Shown here in pieces: positions 25,697-36,410 of a stretch of 64,000 nucleotides of DNA. Positions within the stretch are counted from its first letter, which is position 1; each line of letters starts with the position of its first letter. Made by a program: the position numbers and the translations under genes. Below the pieces are notes generated by a model. It was given only the letters and a program-made list of their open reading frames with translations. It did no database searches and was not told the origin of the DNA. Source of the stretch: Cannabis sativa (lineage: Eukaryota > Streptophyta > Magnoliopsida > Rosales > Cannabaceae); NCBI RefSeq assembly GCF_029168945.1, contig NC_083606.1, positions 248,001 to 312,000 on the forward strand. The letters run 5' to 3'.

Positions 25697-28682
25697 ATGA
25701 ATTCATTGCCAGGTACTGTTTACTTCATTGAAGACCTTTGTTGCTAAGATTTATTGGGAAAAAAATTGATCATTATTCATATTTGTTATTGAAGGCTTGG
25801 AAGGAATGAGTACTCATGAAGACATTAGAGATAGAAGATCAGATTTTGAAAACTCTGAAGATGAGAGGAGGCGTTCGAAAATCGGTAACCTCAAGAAGAA
25901 AGCCATAAATGCTTCTAATAAATTCACTCATTCACTTAAAAAAAGAGGGAAAAGAAAAATTGACTACAGGGTTCCCTCAGTGTCGATAGAGGATGTTCGG
26001 GATGAAAAAGAGGAGAGTGCTGTACAAGATTTGCGCCAAAGACTCCTCGACAGGGATTTGTTACCGTCTAGGCACGATGATTACTATACTCTGTTAAGGT
26101 TTGTCTAAATTTTGTACTATACTGCAGCATTTTTTTGTTAATGTTGCGATTGCTTATGATTACCTCTTATTTTGCAGATTTTTGAAAGCTCGGGACTTTA
26201 ACATTGAAAAAACGATCCAAATGTGGGAAGAAATGCTAAACTGGAGAAAAGAGTACGGAACAGACACTATTTTGGAGGTTAGATGTCAACGTTTTACAAC
26301 TCTGTAAATGTATGCTTGCGAGTAAAATCGGTGTAGCTGAAATGCAATATAGATTTGTTATTTCTGAGCTCATTTTTTTTTTATTGATCCATACATAGGA
26401 TTTTGAATTTGAAGAGCTTGAAGAAGTGTTGCAGTATTATCCTCAAGGGTATCATGGGGTTGATAAAGAAGGCAGACCAGTGTACATTGAAAGGTTGGGT
26501 AAAGCTCATCCTAGTAAACTCATGCGTATAACCACAATCGAACGATACTTAAAGTACCATGTCCAAGAATTTGAGAGAGCAATACATGAGAAATTCCCAG
26601 CTTGTTCAATTGCGGCCAAGAAACAAATCTGTTCAACCACTACTATATTAGATGTGAATGGCTTAGTAAGTGACCTTTTATCAATGCCTTTTTTTAAGTT
26701 GAATTTAGTCCATATCACCTTAAAAGGTTTGTTATTTAGCGTTTTTACTGCGACCCTTTTTAATGGGAATCGATTTTTCGATGAAATGTAGGGAATAAAG
26801 AACTTCACTCGAACTGCTGCAAATCTTCTGGCAGCCATGACAAAGATAGACAATAGTTATTACCCCGAGGTATTTGAATCATTTCGGTGATTATTGTATT
26901 TTTGCTGCTAAATCAGTGCGTAATTGTTTTTGTAATGAATTCAGACACTACATCGAATGTACATCGTCAATGCTGGTCCTGGCTTTAAGAAAATGCTTTG
27001 GCCTGCTGCACAGAAGTTTCTTGATGCTAAGACAATTGCAAAGATACAGGTTCATAAATTTCTTTGAGTGTGTTTTTCTTTTCCTTAGTGCTGTTGAGTT
27101 AAAGCCCATTTTATTTTGTCAGGTTCTGGAACCGAAATCCTTGTCCAAACTTTTTGAAGTCATTGACCCGAGTGAGTTGCCTGACTTCCTGGGTGGATCA
27201 TGTACATGCTCCACCGAGGGAGGTTGTCTTAGGTCTAACAAAGGACCATGGAATGATCCTGACATTATGAAGGTATATGGTACTCTATAACTTAAGCAGG
27301 AAAAGAATCTGCTAAAGTTTAAAACTTTTGTGGAACTAATATCTAAGATTAACATAGGTGTCTTATTTGTAGCTCGTACATGATGTCGAGGCAACTTTTG
27401 TGCGACAAATCACTAGAGTGTCACATGATCAACTGAAACTCGACTCTTTTGTACAGATACGCCCGATGAAGGTAAGTTCCATTTCACTATTGACATAATG
27501 TTGGTTTGTAACTAGCATATAGAAATATAACTCGATATAATTTTAAAACTTTTATGCAGGGACGGAGCAGTGATACTTCGAATGCAGAATCAGGGTCAGA
27601 TATTGACGATCCTTGTTCCCCATTAAGGCGAAGTAGTTCTGCAGTACCTCGTTTGGCACCAGTACATGAAGAAGTGGGTCTTTTAGATTATAATATGGTT
27701 TGTGTTTATGTTTTTCGCATAAGACTTAACTTCCGTTTTGTGTGCAGGTCAGGGCATCAGATTCAAATGTATACTTTAGCTGCGATGATCATTTTCCTTC
27801 GGTTGAGAATACAAATGGAAATGATGATGAGGCAGCGCATGTCCAGGATCATCAATTACTAAATAACAATTGCAATGATATTAGGAATATTTCTCATCGG
27901 ACACTTCATTCGGAAGGTAACTTTCAATTAGAATATTGTTGTGGCTACCGATTTCCCCACCTCTTGGATGTGTCAAATATAAAGTGTTTAATTTTCATCT
28001 ATTTTCAGGTAGTTCAATTTTGCATTGGTTCAAAAATATTAGGGAAAAATTCGACAAAAGGGAATTCCATCGTGTGGCTGGAATGTTTTTATCTTTTTTG
28101 TTCAGACTATTCACAATTTTCCGCAGCGAAAGGTTTGAATTCTGGAGAAGACAGAACAACATTCACCCCTCTAACTTGATCGAACACAACACGAGTAGCC
28201 ATTCAGAAGCTGTTGAAGCTGAAACATCGAATGAAGAAGATCGTGTCCTTCCATGTATAGAGCGTCTTCAGAGACTAGAAAAAGTATTTAGCGAAATCAG
28301 TAACAAGCCCGCTACAATTCCTATAGAGAAGGAAAAAATTCTAATGGAATCTATGGATAGGATAAAAAACGTCGAGATTGATCTCGAGAAAACAAAGAGG
28401 GTATGTTTTACTTGATCACATCTGATAATTAAACCAATGATTTGTTTGTTGGTTTGGCTAATAACCATCTGTTTCGTCGCATCACAGCTAGTCCATGCTA
28501 CGGTGGTGAGGCAAATCGAGATTGCTGAATTTCTGGACAATCTACAACAGTCGAGTTGTCGAGTAAGTCAACTTTTTTTCTTTTAAAAACTTGATATGAT
28601 CTGATGAGCCAAGTGTTTGTGTCTGAAACTGAAAAGAGACATCTTTATTTGTTAATTGCAGCAAAGAAGATTGTTTTGTTGA
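25697..28682 (+). CDS. Sec14-nodulin phosphatidylinositol/PC transfer protein (SFH)
   Basis: Thirteen coding exons, all GT-AG: 25697-25712, 25795-26098, 26178-26277, 26399-26665, 26792-26869, 26945-27049, 27123-27272, 27373-27471, 27560-27673, 27748-27916, 28009-28400, 28488-28562 and 28662-28682. Phases join without a break into 629 residues. The tiny first exon supplies MNSLPG, because the ATG inside exon 2 would lose the conserved 'LEG' lead-in seen in SFH proteins. Order: basic N-terminal region ([20 protein letters not shown]), CRAL-TRIO N domain at about 75-135, Sec14 lipid-binding domain at about 145-330 ([20 protein letters not shown], ...[13 protein letters not shown]), serine-rich linker, and a C-terminal Nlj16/nodulin-like domain from about 455 with a coiled coil and a basic-Cys ending RRLFC. 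These proteins exchange phosphatidylinositol and phosphatidylcholine and promote phosphoinositide synthesis at the plasma membrane. Arabidopsis relatives by position: At5g56160 and At1g55690. Confidence 0.92.
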
Positions 28683-29115
28683 ATGAAGGGTATACATAGT
28701 ACAATGATCTAATGGGATTGGTGGGGGAAGAAAGAGAAGACACTAAAAACATAAATAGATAATTATATAATAAAAAAAACATAATTTAATTTTTTTGGGG
28801 GGGTCTTAAAATTTCCTCTGAAAAGGGTTGTTGTAACATGGCACAGATTGTAGAGAGAAAGAGAAAGAAAGAGAGAGAATTGCGGCATGTTTGTTGTTGT
28901 TGTTTCAATTGAGCTTCTTTGTGTTGTCTTTCATGGCTATGTAATTGTAATGTACAGCAAAAAGCAAATCCAACACTTTGAATTTGAAAATCTCTCCTTT
29001 TCTTCCTTACCTTTGTTTTTTCTTCAAAGCATTTCATTTGTTAATTATTATTATTATCATTGGATTGTCAAACTAGGATTTAAGGTGTAGTGAATGTGGG
29101 GTTAGAAAGTTTATA
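28683..29115. other. Sec14-nodulin 3' UTR and flank
   Basis: Likely 3' UTR with a GA-rich run near 28851-28880 and a TTATTATTATTATC run near 29045. No gene. Confidence 0.4.
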
Positions 29116-29290
29116 TTGGTGTAATTAAGTATCAGGTTTCATATTTAGTGTTCAATAGCATTGTTCAGTTTTATTTTGAGCATTGTTATTGGGTATCATT
29201 AGTGTCTAGTACTTTTTAGACGTGTTACTTTGTAATTGGTTAATTAAATTATATGAGATTTAATACTTAATTGTACCAATAATGATATTG
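29116..29290. repeat. Small foldback element
   Basis: TTGGTGTAATTAAGTATCAGGTTTCATAT at the left and the inverse of ATGAGATTTAATACTTAATTGTACCAA at the right form arms of about 30 bp around a short interior. No coding capacity. Confidence 0.5.
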
Positions 29291-29574
29291 ACACATCGAC
29301 TTTTAGCATTTTTTTTGGTGTGAACCAACACAACACCAAATAATAACAGTACTAAATAATTTAATGTGGACCTGGTTTTGGGTGATGACAGCAAGATTTG
29401 GTTGGAGTGTGATGTCAAATACATTAGCCTTTGTTTTGTTTTTTATTTGGACAATAAGACTTAGAACGTGCTCTCCAAAAGCTTAAACTAAAACTAAATG
29501 TACCATTCAATGTTGTTATTAATAAAAGAAATTAGTATTGTTGAAAACTTCAGCATACTTGTAGGGGAAGTGGA

Positions 29575-30160
29575 AAAAGAGGAGTATTATAATCTTAGTT
29601 AATTTTTGTGTTTAAAAATATATGTTAAAATATTTTTGTTATGACAGTGTTTGTTATAGTTACAATATTATTTTTGTAAATTTTTGAAAAATTTCGAATA
29701 GTATACAAAAAATAAGTTTGAAGTTTTTGAACATGCAAGGTAGATTGGTATCTCACGAACTCGATTTTTCAGTACTGTAAATTATTTGGATTTTTTTTTT
29801 TAAATTTATAAGGATAATATTGTGACTATATCGAATATCGTTATAGTAGTGGCGGACCCAAAATTTGAAGTGAGGGGGGGCGTAAATAAATTTAAAAAGA
29901 AAATATAAAGTGTAGTTAGTGGGGTTTGAACCTTTACCCTCTAACCTATTTACCAACTACCTTAACCATTACACCAAGGTTACTATTATGTCTATAAATA
30001 TCATCTTTTAATACAAATATATGTTGTAACTAATTAAAATACATATACATTTTTTTCTCGATTTTTTTTTTCAGGGGGGGCGACTGCCCCCCCTCGGTAC
30101 AATGTGGGTCCGCCTATAGTTATAGAAAAAAATTGAGAAAAATATTCTGATATATGATTA
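29575..30160. repeat. Foldback element (family A-like) split by a nested MITE
   Basis: The left arm (GTTAAAATATTTTTGTTATGAC..GTTATAG) and a short right arm (TTATAGAAAAAAATTGAGAAAAATATTCTGATATATG) are inverted copies. The element at 29847-30118 lies between them. Confidence 0.45.
29847..30118. mobile_element. MITE with GTGGCGGACCC ends, nested
   Basis: 272 bp. Ends TAGTGGCGGACCCAAAATTTG and ATGTGGGTCCGCCTATA are inverted repeats, and GGGGGGGCG / CGACTGCCCCCCC tracts form an inner inverted pair. A direct repeat GTTATAG flanks both sides (29840-29846 and 30119-30125). Elements with this GTGGCGGACCC terminus are common in plant genomes. Confidence 0.65.
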
Positions 30161-32040
30161 CGTAGAGATTGATTCAAAAATTGTAATAAGATATTGTAAT
30201 TAAATAGGGTTTGTCAAACTCATTTATATAAATATAATTACCTAATTTAATGCACTAGCTACAACAAATAATGACACAAGTCTTGGTTTGAATAAAAAAA
30301 AGCTTTTCTCTTCTTGTTGGGTCATTGTAAAGATTATTAGTGTTTAGAAGAGAAAAGAAAATAATTTTGAATAATGTGAGATGTTATTAAAACCTAAAAA
30401 TAACAATTTGAAAGAGTAGGAAATATGAGGTTTTGTCACATTCATTTGATCAAGAGATATAGAAATTGCCATGTACTTTAATTTAATGCACTACCACCCA
30501 CTTTGAAGCCAAAAATTTAAACTTTGTGAAAAAAATTACTTTTTTGTTGGGTCATTGTTAATATTATTATTATTAATAAAAAAAAAGACAATTTGGGAGA
30601 AAAACATTACATATTTTAGTCACACTCATTTATAACAATGTAGTACTTAATTTAATGCACTAGACTTGGTAAGAAAAAGTTCTTTTTTTTTTTGGTTGGG
30701 TCATTGTTTATTTATTTAATATTAAGAAAAGACATTAACTTGACACAATATGAGGTTATAATTTTAAAACATCCATATCAATAAAAAGCCAAAAAAAAAA
30801 AGTTGAGAATTTGATTAAAAAAGATAATTTGTGGCGTAAATAGTTAATTTTAATTATCGATTACGGATAAATATTTAAGTTTAATTTTTTATAGTAATAA
30901 TACCTAAGTTAAATTTATAGAACTTTTGTAAGTACCTGACTATTAAGTGTTAAGTTTTTATTCGTGTTATTTTCTATTAGTATATTTAAATAAAAAATAA
31001 AAATTTAATGACCTAGACCAATCAAGGACTACCACGTGACTTTTGACTTGACACTTAACAATTAAATATTTACAAACTTTTTTTTTTTCTTTTTTCTTTT
31101 TTTTGAATAATTCATGCAATTTTATTAATAACAATCAACTAAAATAATAGTTTGCAATTCAATCGGGACATCTCCCCAGTAGAAGACACAACTAGGATTA
31201 AAATTTGAAAAAAAAAACGACTCAAATAATCATCTGCTTAATTCTCAAATCGCTTGACAAAAAAAAAAAAAACAAAAAAAAATCATATGAAAAAGATTGT
31301 AACATCACAGTTAACCTTAAGAACATCTATATTCAATTTCATCCATTTCTCAGAAGACGCAACAACAGAAACTATTGCACCAGGTTCTTTCAACCTCGTA
31401 GCTTAAGCACTCAATTATTGTTCAAGGTACGTAATCGAACTACTAACAGCTCATTTAGTCGCAGAGAATTTATTATTCCCAACCACTAACAACGATTTGA
31501 TGGCAAGCCGTCGAAGAACAAAGAAGAACCAACAACGAAACAAAATAAAACTATCTCACGCAGTCAAGATTAAAACACTCAAAACCATGTTACAAAGACA
31601 AAACTAAAATATTTAAAATCATGTCACAGAAACAAGACTAATCGCAATAACAAAACATAATCCTGACCAAGCTGCACCTAAGCCCAAAAAAAGCCCGCGA
31701 GTCTGAAAAAAAAAAAAAAAAGAGATAACCTCCAATAACTTAAGAACAAAAAACCCTATTTTTTTTAAAATTAAATTCTCTAAAAAATTCAACAAAATAT
31801 TTAAATATTATTATCATAAAAAAATTAAATTTAAGTATGAAAAAATTACACTGAACTATTTATACAACGAATTACACTAAACAAAATTCAATGTTTTAGT
31901 TTGCGTCATTGTTTTTTTTTTTTTGATTAGTTAGTTTGTGTCATTGTTAAGTATTATAATTAGTTCAAAGAAAAGGCAATTTGAGACAAAAACATAAATT
32001 TATAATAAGAAATAAACGCGGTTTGGTTTTAGTTAAAAAT
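30161..32040. other. Intergenic; probable minus-strand LINE-type 3' tail at 31078
   Basis: No gene is supported. At 31078-31104 a poly-T run is followed by GAATAATTCATGCAATTTTATTAATAAC. On the minus strand this reads as a retroelement 3' end with AATAAA and poly(A). The region behind it (31105-31700) has raised GC but only a broken frame. The ORF at 31205-31489 has no recognisable domain. Confidence 0.35.
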
Positions 32041-32289
32041 CCAAGTTCTCACCTTTGCTTTGCTGTCCTTTACTGTAACCCATCTATTTGCCCCTAACTC
32101 CCCTATTGCTCCTACTCCTCTTCACCTCTTCTCTTCTCTTTTATTGATTTTCATTTGCTTATTTCTTATGTTTCTTATTCATAGATCTTAATACTCAAAT
32201 AAAGATTCAAGCTTTACCATTTTTTGTTTTAAAAATTGTTTTTTTTTTCTTCATAAAAATCTAAGACTTAGAAGCTGAACCCAGAAACA

Positions 32290-33863
32290 ATGAAGTTGGA
32301 TCGAAGCTCTCCACTTATATTATCTTTCTTTTTGATGGGTTTTCTTGCTTTAGTTTCATCTTCATCTTCTTCTCATATCTCAGGTTCATTTTCTTAACTT
32401 TGATGTTTTTCTTTACTTATTTTTGCAATTTTTGAATTAAAGTTTGTGTCTTTAATTGCAGATTCAATCTTTGACTTTCATGCTTCTTCTGGTCGTAATC
32501 TCCTTCAAGCTAAGCAAGGTCTGTTTCATTTCAAAGTTTCTTACTTTAATTTTTGTTTACATTTAAGATTTTCCCATTTAATCTAATCTTTCTCTTGAAA
32601 AGAATTGTTTTTAAGATTAAGAGATCTAGAAGTTCATCATAAGATGAGAAAAATTATAAGCTTTTCTTTGACCATGCTTACTTTTCAAATAGGATCATCT
32701 TAGCTTAATAGATTGTAAGAAAGCAAAGTCTATAGCTTTAAGAATCACCTTGTCTTATTGGAATGGATGGTGGTTAAAGTCTTTGTTTATAATAATTCTT
32801 TTGCTAGAAATAGATTATCATAAATTTTTTTGCTCAATTTTGTTTGCTGCAACAAGAACAATTTCTATGATACTAAGACTTATTCCACTTGGGAGATTCA
32901 AGAAAAACCTACATATGTTTTTGAAATGAACCTAAGTCTTTTTATACATTAAAAGGAAATGAGAGAAATGCTAATTGGCACAATTGGTGTTAGCACCCAC
33001 CTAAGATGTGATATATCGCTATTGGTATAATTAATTATTGTCTCTTCTCACGTGATTTAATATAGGGTTAGTTGCAGCGAAACTCTCTCATGTTTTCATT
33101 TTTTACACTGAACTCCCTTATTTTTTTTTGTGGTAAAATTCTTTTATGTTTACTTTTCTTTATAAATTTGAGGTGTCAGCTGGATATCATCGTTAAATAC
33201 CAACTGAATTATTACTGTATTGACTTTGAAGTTTTACTCTCACATATACACAGTAGTCATCTAGTTACCTTATATTTGCAAAGAAAAGTAAATATAATGG
33301 AGTTAATTGTATAAAAATTAAAACATAAGAGGGTTTTGCCACCAATTACTCTTTAATATAATAATTTTTATAGAATGTCGCTAACTATTATTAAGACGCA
33401 ACCTCGTGGCGGTGTTAGAATAACAGATTATTGCTTTATATTCCATTAGTGTCATCATCTAAAGAGATTATAATATGTCATGTGGTATTATTATGTAGGT
33501 TGCCCTGTGAACTTTGAGTTTATGAACTACACCATCATCACCAGCCAATGCAAAGGACCTCATTACCCTGCTAAGCAGTGTTGTGAATCATTCAAGGAAT
33601 TTGCTTGTCCATATGCAGATATGATAAATGAACTGAAAAACGATTGCGCTTCGACCATGTTCAGCTACATAAACCTCTACGGAAGATACCCTCCCGGTCT
33701 TTTCTCAAGCGAGTGCAGAGAAGGGAAGCAAGGTTTGGAGTGTCCTGCACTGCCACCATCTGTATCCAAAGATGTAAATTCATCTCATGCCATGGCTTAC
33801 TCATCTCCACCGATGAGCTTGCTAACAGCAGCCATTGTTGTCTTGTTACTCAAGTTATTTTGA
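32290..33863 (+). CDS. LLG1: LORELEI-like GPI-anchored protein (LLG1 type)
   Basis: Three exons: 32290-32383, 32462-32518 and 33499-33863, joining to 171 residues. An N-terminal signal peptide (PLILSFFLMGFLALVS) is followed by a mature region with eight cysteines in the LORELEI pattern (GCPV..C..CC..FACPY..DC..EC..LECP), an NYT glycosylation site, and a hydrophobic C-terminal tail (LLTAAIVVLLLKLF) after a small-residue region, as needed for GPI anchoring. LLG proteins act as chaperones and co-receptors of FERONIA-family receptor kinases for RALF peptides, and of FLS2/EFR. The length matches Arabidopsis LLG1 (168 residues as I recall), and location next to ARP8 and a Sec14 gene matches At5g56170. 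Intron 2 (980 bp) is swollen by nested MITEs. Confidence 0.93.
33065..33351. mobile_element. Mutator-type MITE in LLG1 intron 2
   Basis: 287 bp with terminal inverted repeats of about 35 bp (GGGTTAGTTGCAGCGAAACTC; the inverse of the right end is GAGTAATTGGTGGCAAAACCC). A perfect 9-bp target duplication TTTAATATA lies at 33056-33064 and 33352-33360. Nine-bp duplications are typical of Mutator-like elements. It sits inside an older family D element (about 32950-33430). Confidence 0.85.
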
Positions 33864-34523
33864 GCAAAACACCATTTGTTTTCCCCCTAAAAAAATTATT
33901 GGTTGTTCACTTACCCTTTGGGCAATTTCAATTTTTCAGTCATGTTTCAGTTTCACCATAGCTATATGCTATATAAATATATATAGAGGCCTTATTGTAT
34001 GTACTATGTAATATTCTTCTCCTTAGTTGTAATTGTCTCCACTTATGTATTGGTTTGAGTTTATTATGGCTTTGTGGCCTTCCAAACTAAAGGGAGTTAA
34101 GGCATCTCTTGTACTAGACATGGATTTGTGTTGTATTACCTTCACAACTACATAATGTTAAAGATTCTTTCATATTTATTTTCATTCTTTTGTTGCAAAA
34201 CCCTCATAACTTACTTTTGTTTGTACATTTAAGACACCAATTAAATAGTACCGTTAAATATTATGTGACATATTTTTATTAACTTTGAAGTTTTACTGTC
34301 ACGTATATACAGTGGTCATTCTAGTTAAGTTAAGAAAAGATAAGGGAGTTAAAACATAATGGAGTCTTGCTGCCAGGAAAAAAATGTAATATTTCTATAA
34401 ATAAAGGGTCTCAAATGCAATTATCTAAGTTTTCCACTAACTTATTTTGGATTTTGGTATCTTGTGGCTGTGATTGTCCCAACCAGGAAAAAGTTCAAAA
34501 TCACAGACTAAATCTTATTTGAG
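33864..34523. other. LLG1 3' UTR and PPR promoter, with a second MITE copy
   Basis: At about 34190-34380 the sequence repeats the interior of the intron MITE (ACTTTGAAGTTTTACTGTCACGTATATACAGTGGTCAT against ACTTTGAAGTTTTACTCTCACATATACACAGTAGTCAT) with worn ends (TTGCAAAACCCTCATAACTT and AAAACATAATGGAGTCTTGCTGCCA). It ends about 140 bases upstream of the PPR start. Confidence 0.6.
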
Positions 34524-36200
34524 ATGAAACCAGAAACATACATAATGGCTTCTTTAACAACAAGGCCTCCATCCATTGTTGTGAACCATAAGATTCCTCC
34601 CACTGTGGCTTTGCTTCAAATGTGCTGCAACTTTCATGAGGTAAGACAAGTTCATGCACAGTTGGTAATCTCAGGACTCCTAAATCGCCCTCCCAACGGT
34701 GGAAGACTTGTCGAGTCTTATGTAAGAGTCTCAAACATGAACTATGCCATGTCTGTCTTTGACACAATTCAATCTCCTGATGTGTTTGCCTACAACAACA
34801 TCATCAGAGGATTCATGCTCATCAAAGACTCTTATAGCTCGCTCTTAATGCTTAATAAACTGTTGCTGAATGGCTTCATCCCGGACAATTATACTTACAC
34901 CTTTGTCCTCAAAGCTTGTTCTCAACTTAAAGCTCTTTGTCAAGGTATGCAAGTCCATTGCATGATGATCAAGGCTGGCATATCAGTCAATAGTTACACT
35001 CACAGCTCGCTCATACGAATGTATGCAAGCGCAGGTAGTATGGATTGTGCTGAGCTTGTTCTTGCTGAGTTAATCTCTACAAATGAAAGCAATGCTAGTA
35101 GTGTTATTATTGCCAAGAATGCTATGATATCCGGGTACCTAAGTCAGACTCAGCAGGGTCATGTCGATAAGGCCAGAACAATGTTCGACGAAATGGAAGC
35201 TAAAGATGTTGCTACTTGGAGTGCCATGATATCAGGGTACAATCACAATGCTATGTATGCTGAAGCCTTGAGCATCTTTGAAGAGATGATGGCTTCTCGG
35301 GTTTTGCCAAATGAATCCACGCTCGTGAGCTCTTTGTCTGCCTGCGCTCATCTGGGAGCGCTAGACAAAGGAAGATGGATTCATGGCTATGTGGATAAGA
35401 ATTGTGGTGGTGAAGTGAGTGTTACTCTTGGTACTGCTTTGGTAGATATGTATGTTAAGTGTGGTTGCCTTGAATGTGGTTATCAAGTCTTTAAGGAGTT
35501 ATCTCATAGAGATGTAGTTACATGGGGAGCTATGCTATCTGGTTTTGCAATACATGGGAAGCCCCAAGAGTGTTTTCAACTGTTTGATGAGATGGTTTCA
35601 CAAGGATTATTCCAACCGAATGGAGTTGTTTTTGTGGCGATTTTAACAGCTTGCTCTCATGCTGGATTCGTTGAATTGGGACATCGTTATTTCAATAGAA
35701 TGGTTAATGAGTTCGGAATTGTACCTTCAATTGAACACTATGGATGCATGGTAGACCTCCTTGGCCGTGCAGGGAGGTTAGCAGAAGCAGAAGATTTCAT
35801 TTCGAGAATGCCAAAAGAGCCTAACTCGATCATTTGGGGTGCGTTTCTCAGCGCTTGTAGAACATACAAGGACACAAAAAGAGGGAATGTAGCATTCAAG
35901 CACTTGACCGAGTTAGAGCCAATGTCTGGTGATCGGTACAAGCTTGCAAGGCTTATGTTTCACAACACTGGCGAAAAGGAAATTGCCAACGCGATTAGAA
36001 AGTTCATCGACGAAAATGATTTGGAGACAACTCGCGGAGTGAGCTTCATTGAAATCGATGGTGTGGTGAATGAGTTTGTATCAGGCATAGTTAATCATGA
36101 CAGGAATGAAGAACTCTATACAATGTGGGAAAGAGTAAACAGATTACTTAAGACAGCAAAATCTGAAACTGACAAACAAAACCTTTCTTTGTGTGTGTGA
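34524..36200 (+). CDS. Pentatricopeptide repeat protein, PLS class with E motif
   Basis: An intronless 558-residue open frame. From about residue 50 it carries around ten PPR units of the P-L-S type, e.g. DVFAYNNIIRGF, TWSAMISGYNHNAMYAEAL, VVTWGAMLSGFAIHGKPQE and IEHYGCMVDLLGRAGRLAEA. The C-terminal part has an E/E+ type extension (GVSFIEIDGVVNEFVSG) and stops without a DYW domain. PLS-class PPR proteins bind single-stranded RNA in mitochondria or chloroplasts and usually direct C-to-U editing; E-type members need a DYW partner in trans. The N terminus (MKPETYIMASLTTRPPSIVV) is compatible with an organelle signal, but which organelle is unclear. It is convergent with ARP8 (210 bp between stops). 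Confidence 0.93.
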   Translation: MKPETYIMASLTTRPPSIVVNHKIPPTVALLQMCCNFHEVRQVHAQLVISGLLNRPPNGGRLVESYVRVSNMNYAMSVFDTIQSPDVFAYNNIIRGFMLIKDSYSSLLMLNKLLLNGFIPDNYTYTFVLKACSQLKALCQGMQVHCMMIKAGISVNSYTHSSLIRMYASAGSMDCAELVLAELISTNESNASSVIIAKNAMISGYLSQTQQGHVDKARTMFDEMEAKDVATWSAMISGYNHNAMYAEALSIFEEMMASRVLPNESTLVSSLSACAHLGALDKGRWIHGYVDKNCGGEVSVTLGTALVDMYVKCGCLECGYQVFKELSHRDVVTWGAMLSGFAIHGKPQECFQLFDEMVSQGLFQPNGVVFVAILTACSHAGFVELGHRYFNRMVNEFGIVPSIEHYGCMVDLLGRAGRLAEAEDFISRMPKEPNSIIWGAFLSACRTYKDTKRGNVAFKHLTELEPMSGDRYKLARLMFHNTGEKEIANAIRKFIDENDLETTRGVSFIEIDGVVNEFVSGIVNHDRNEELYTMWERVNRLLKTAKSETDKQNLSLCV

Positions 36201-36410
36201 TTATTATTAATGTAGTAAACACAAATGTCATAGCATTACATCATTATTTTCATAATGTTTACAACAATATACAAGTCAAAAGACTATATCAAAAACAAGC
36301 TATAGTCTTGACTGTCATATCCTTTTTCATTTTGTATAAATTTTATAAGTTAAACAGATCTGATCTTGAGTTTTTCTACAAGTATACAACTGATTTCGAT
36401 AAGGAAGGAT

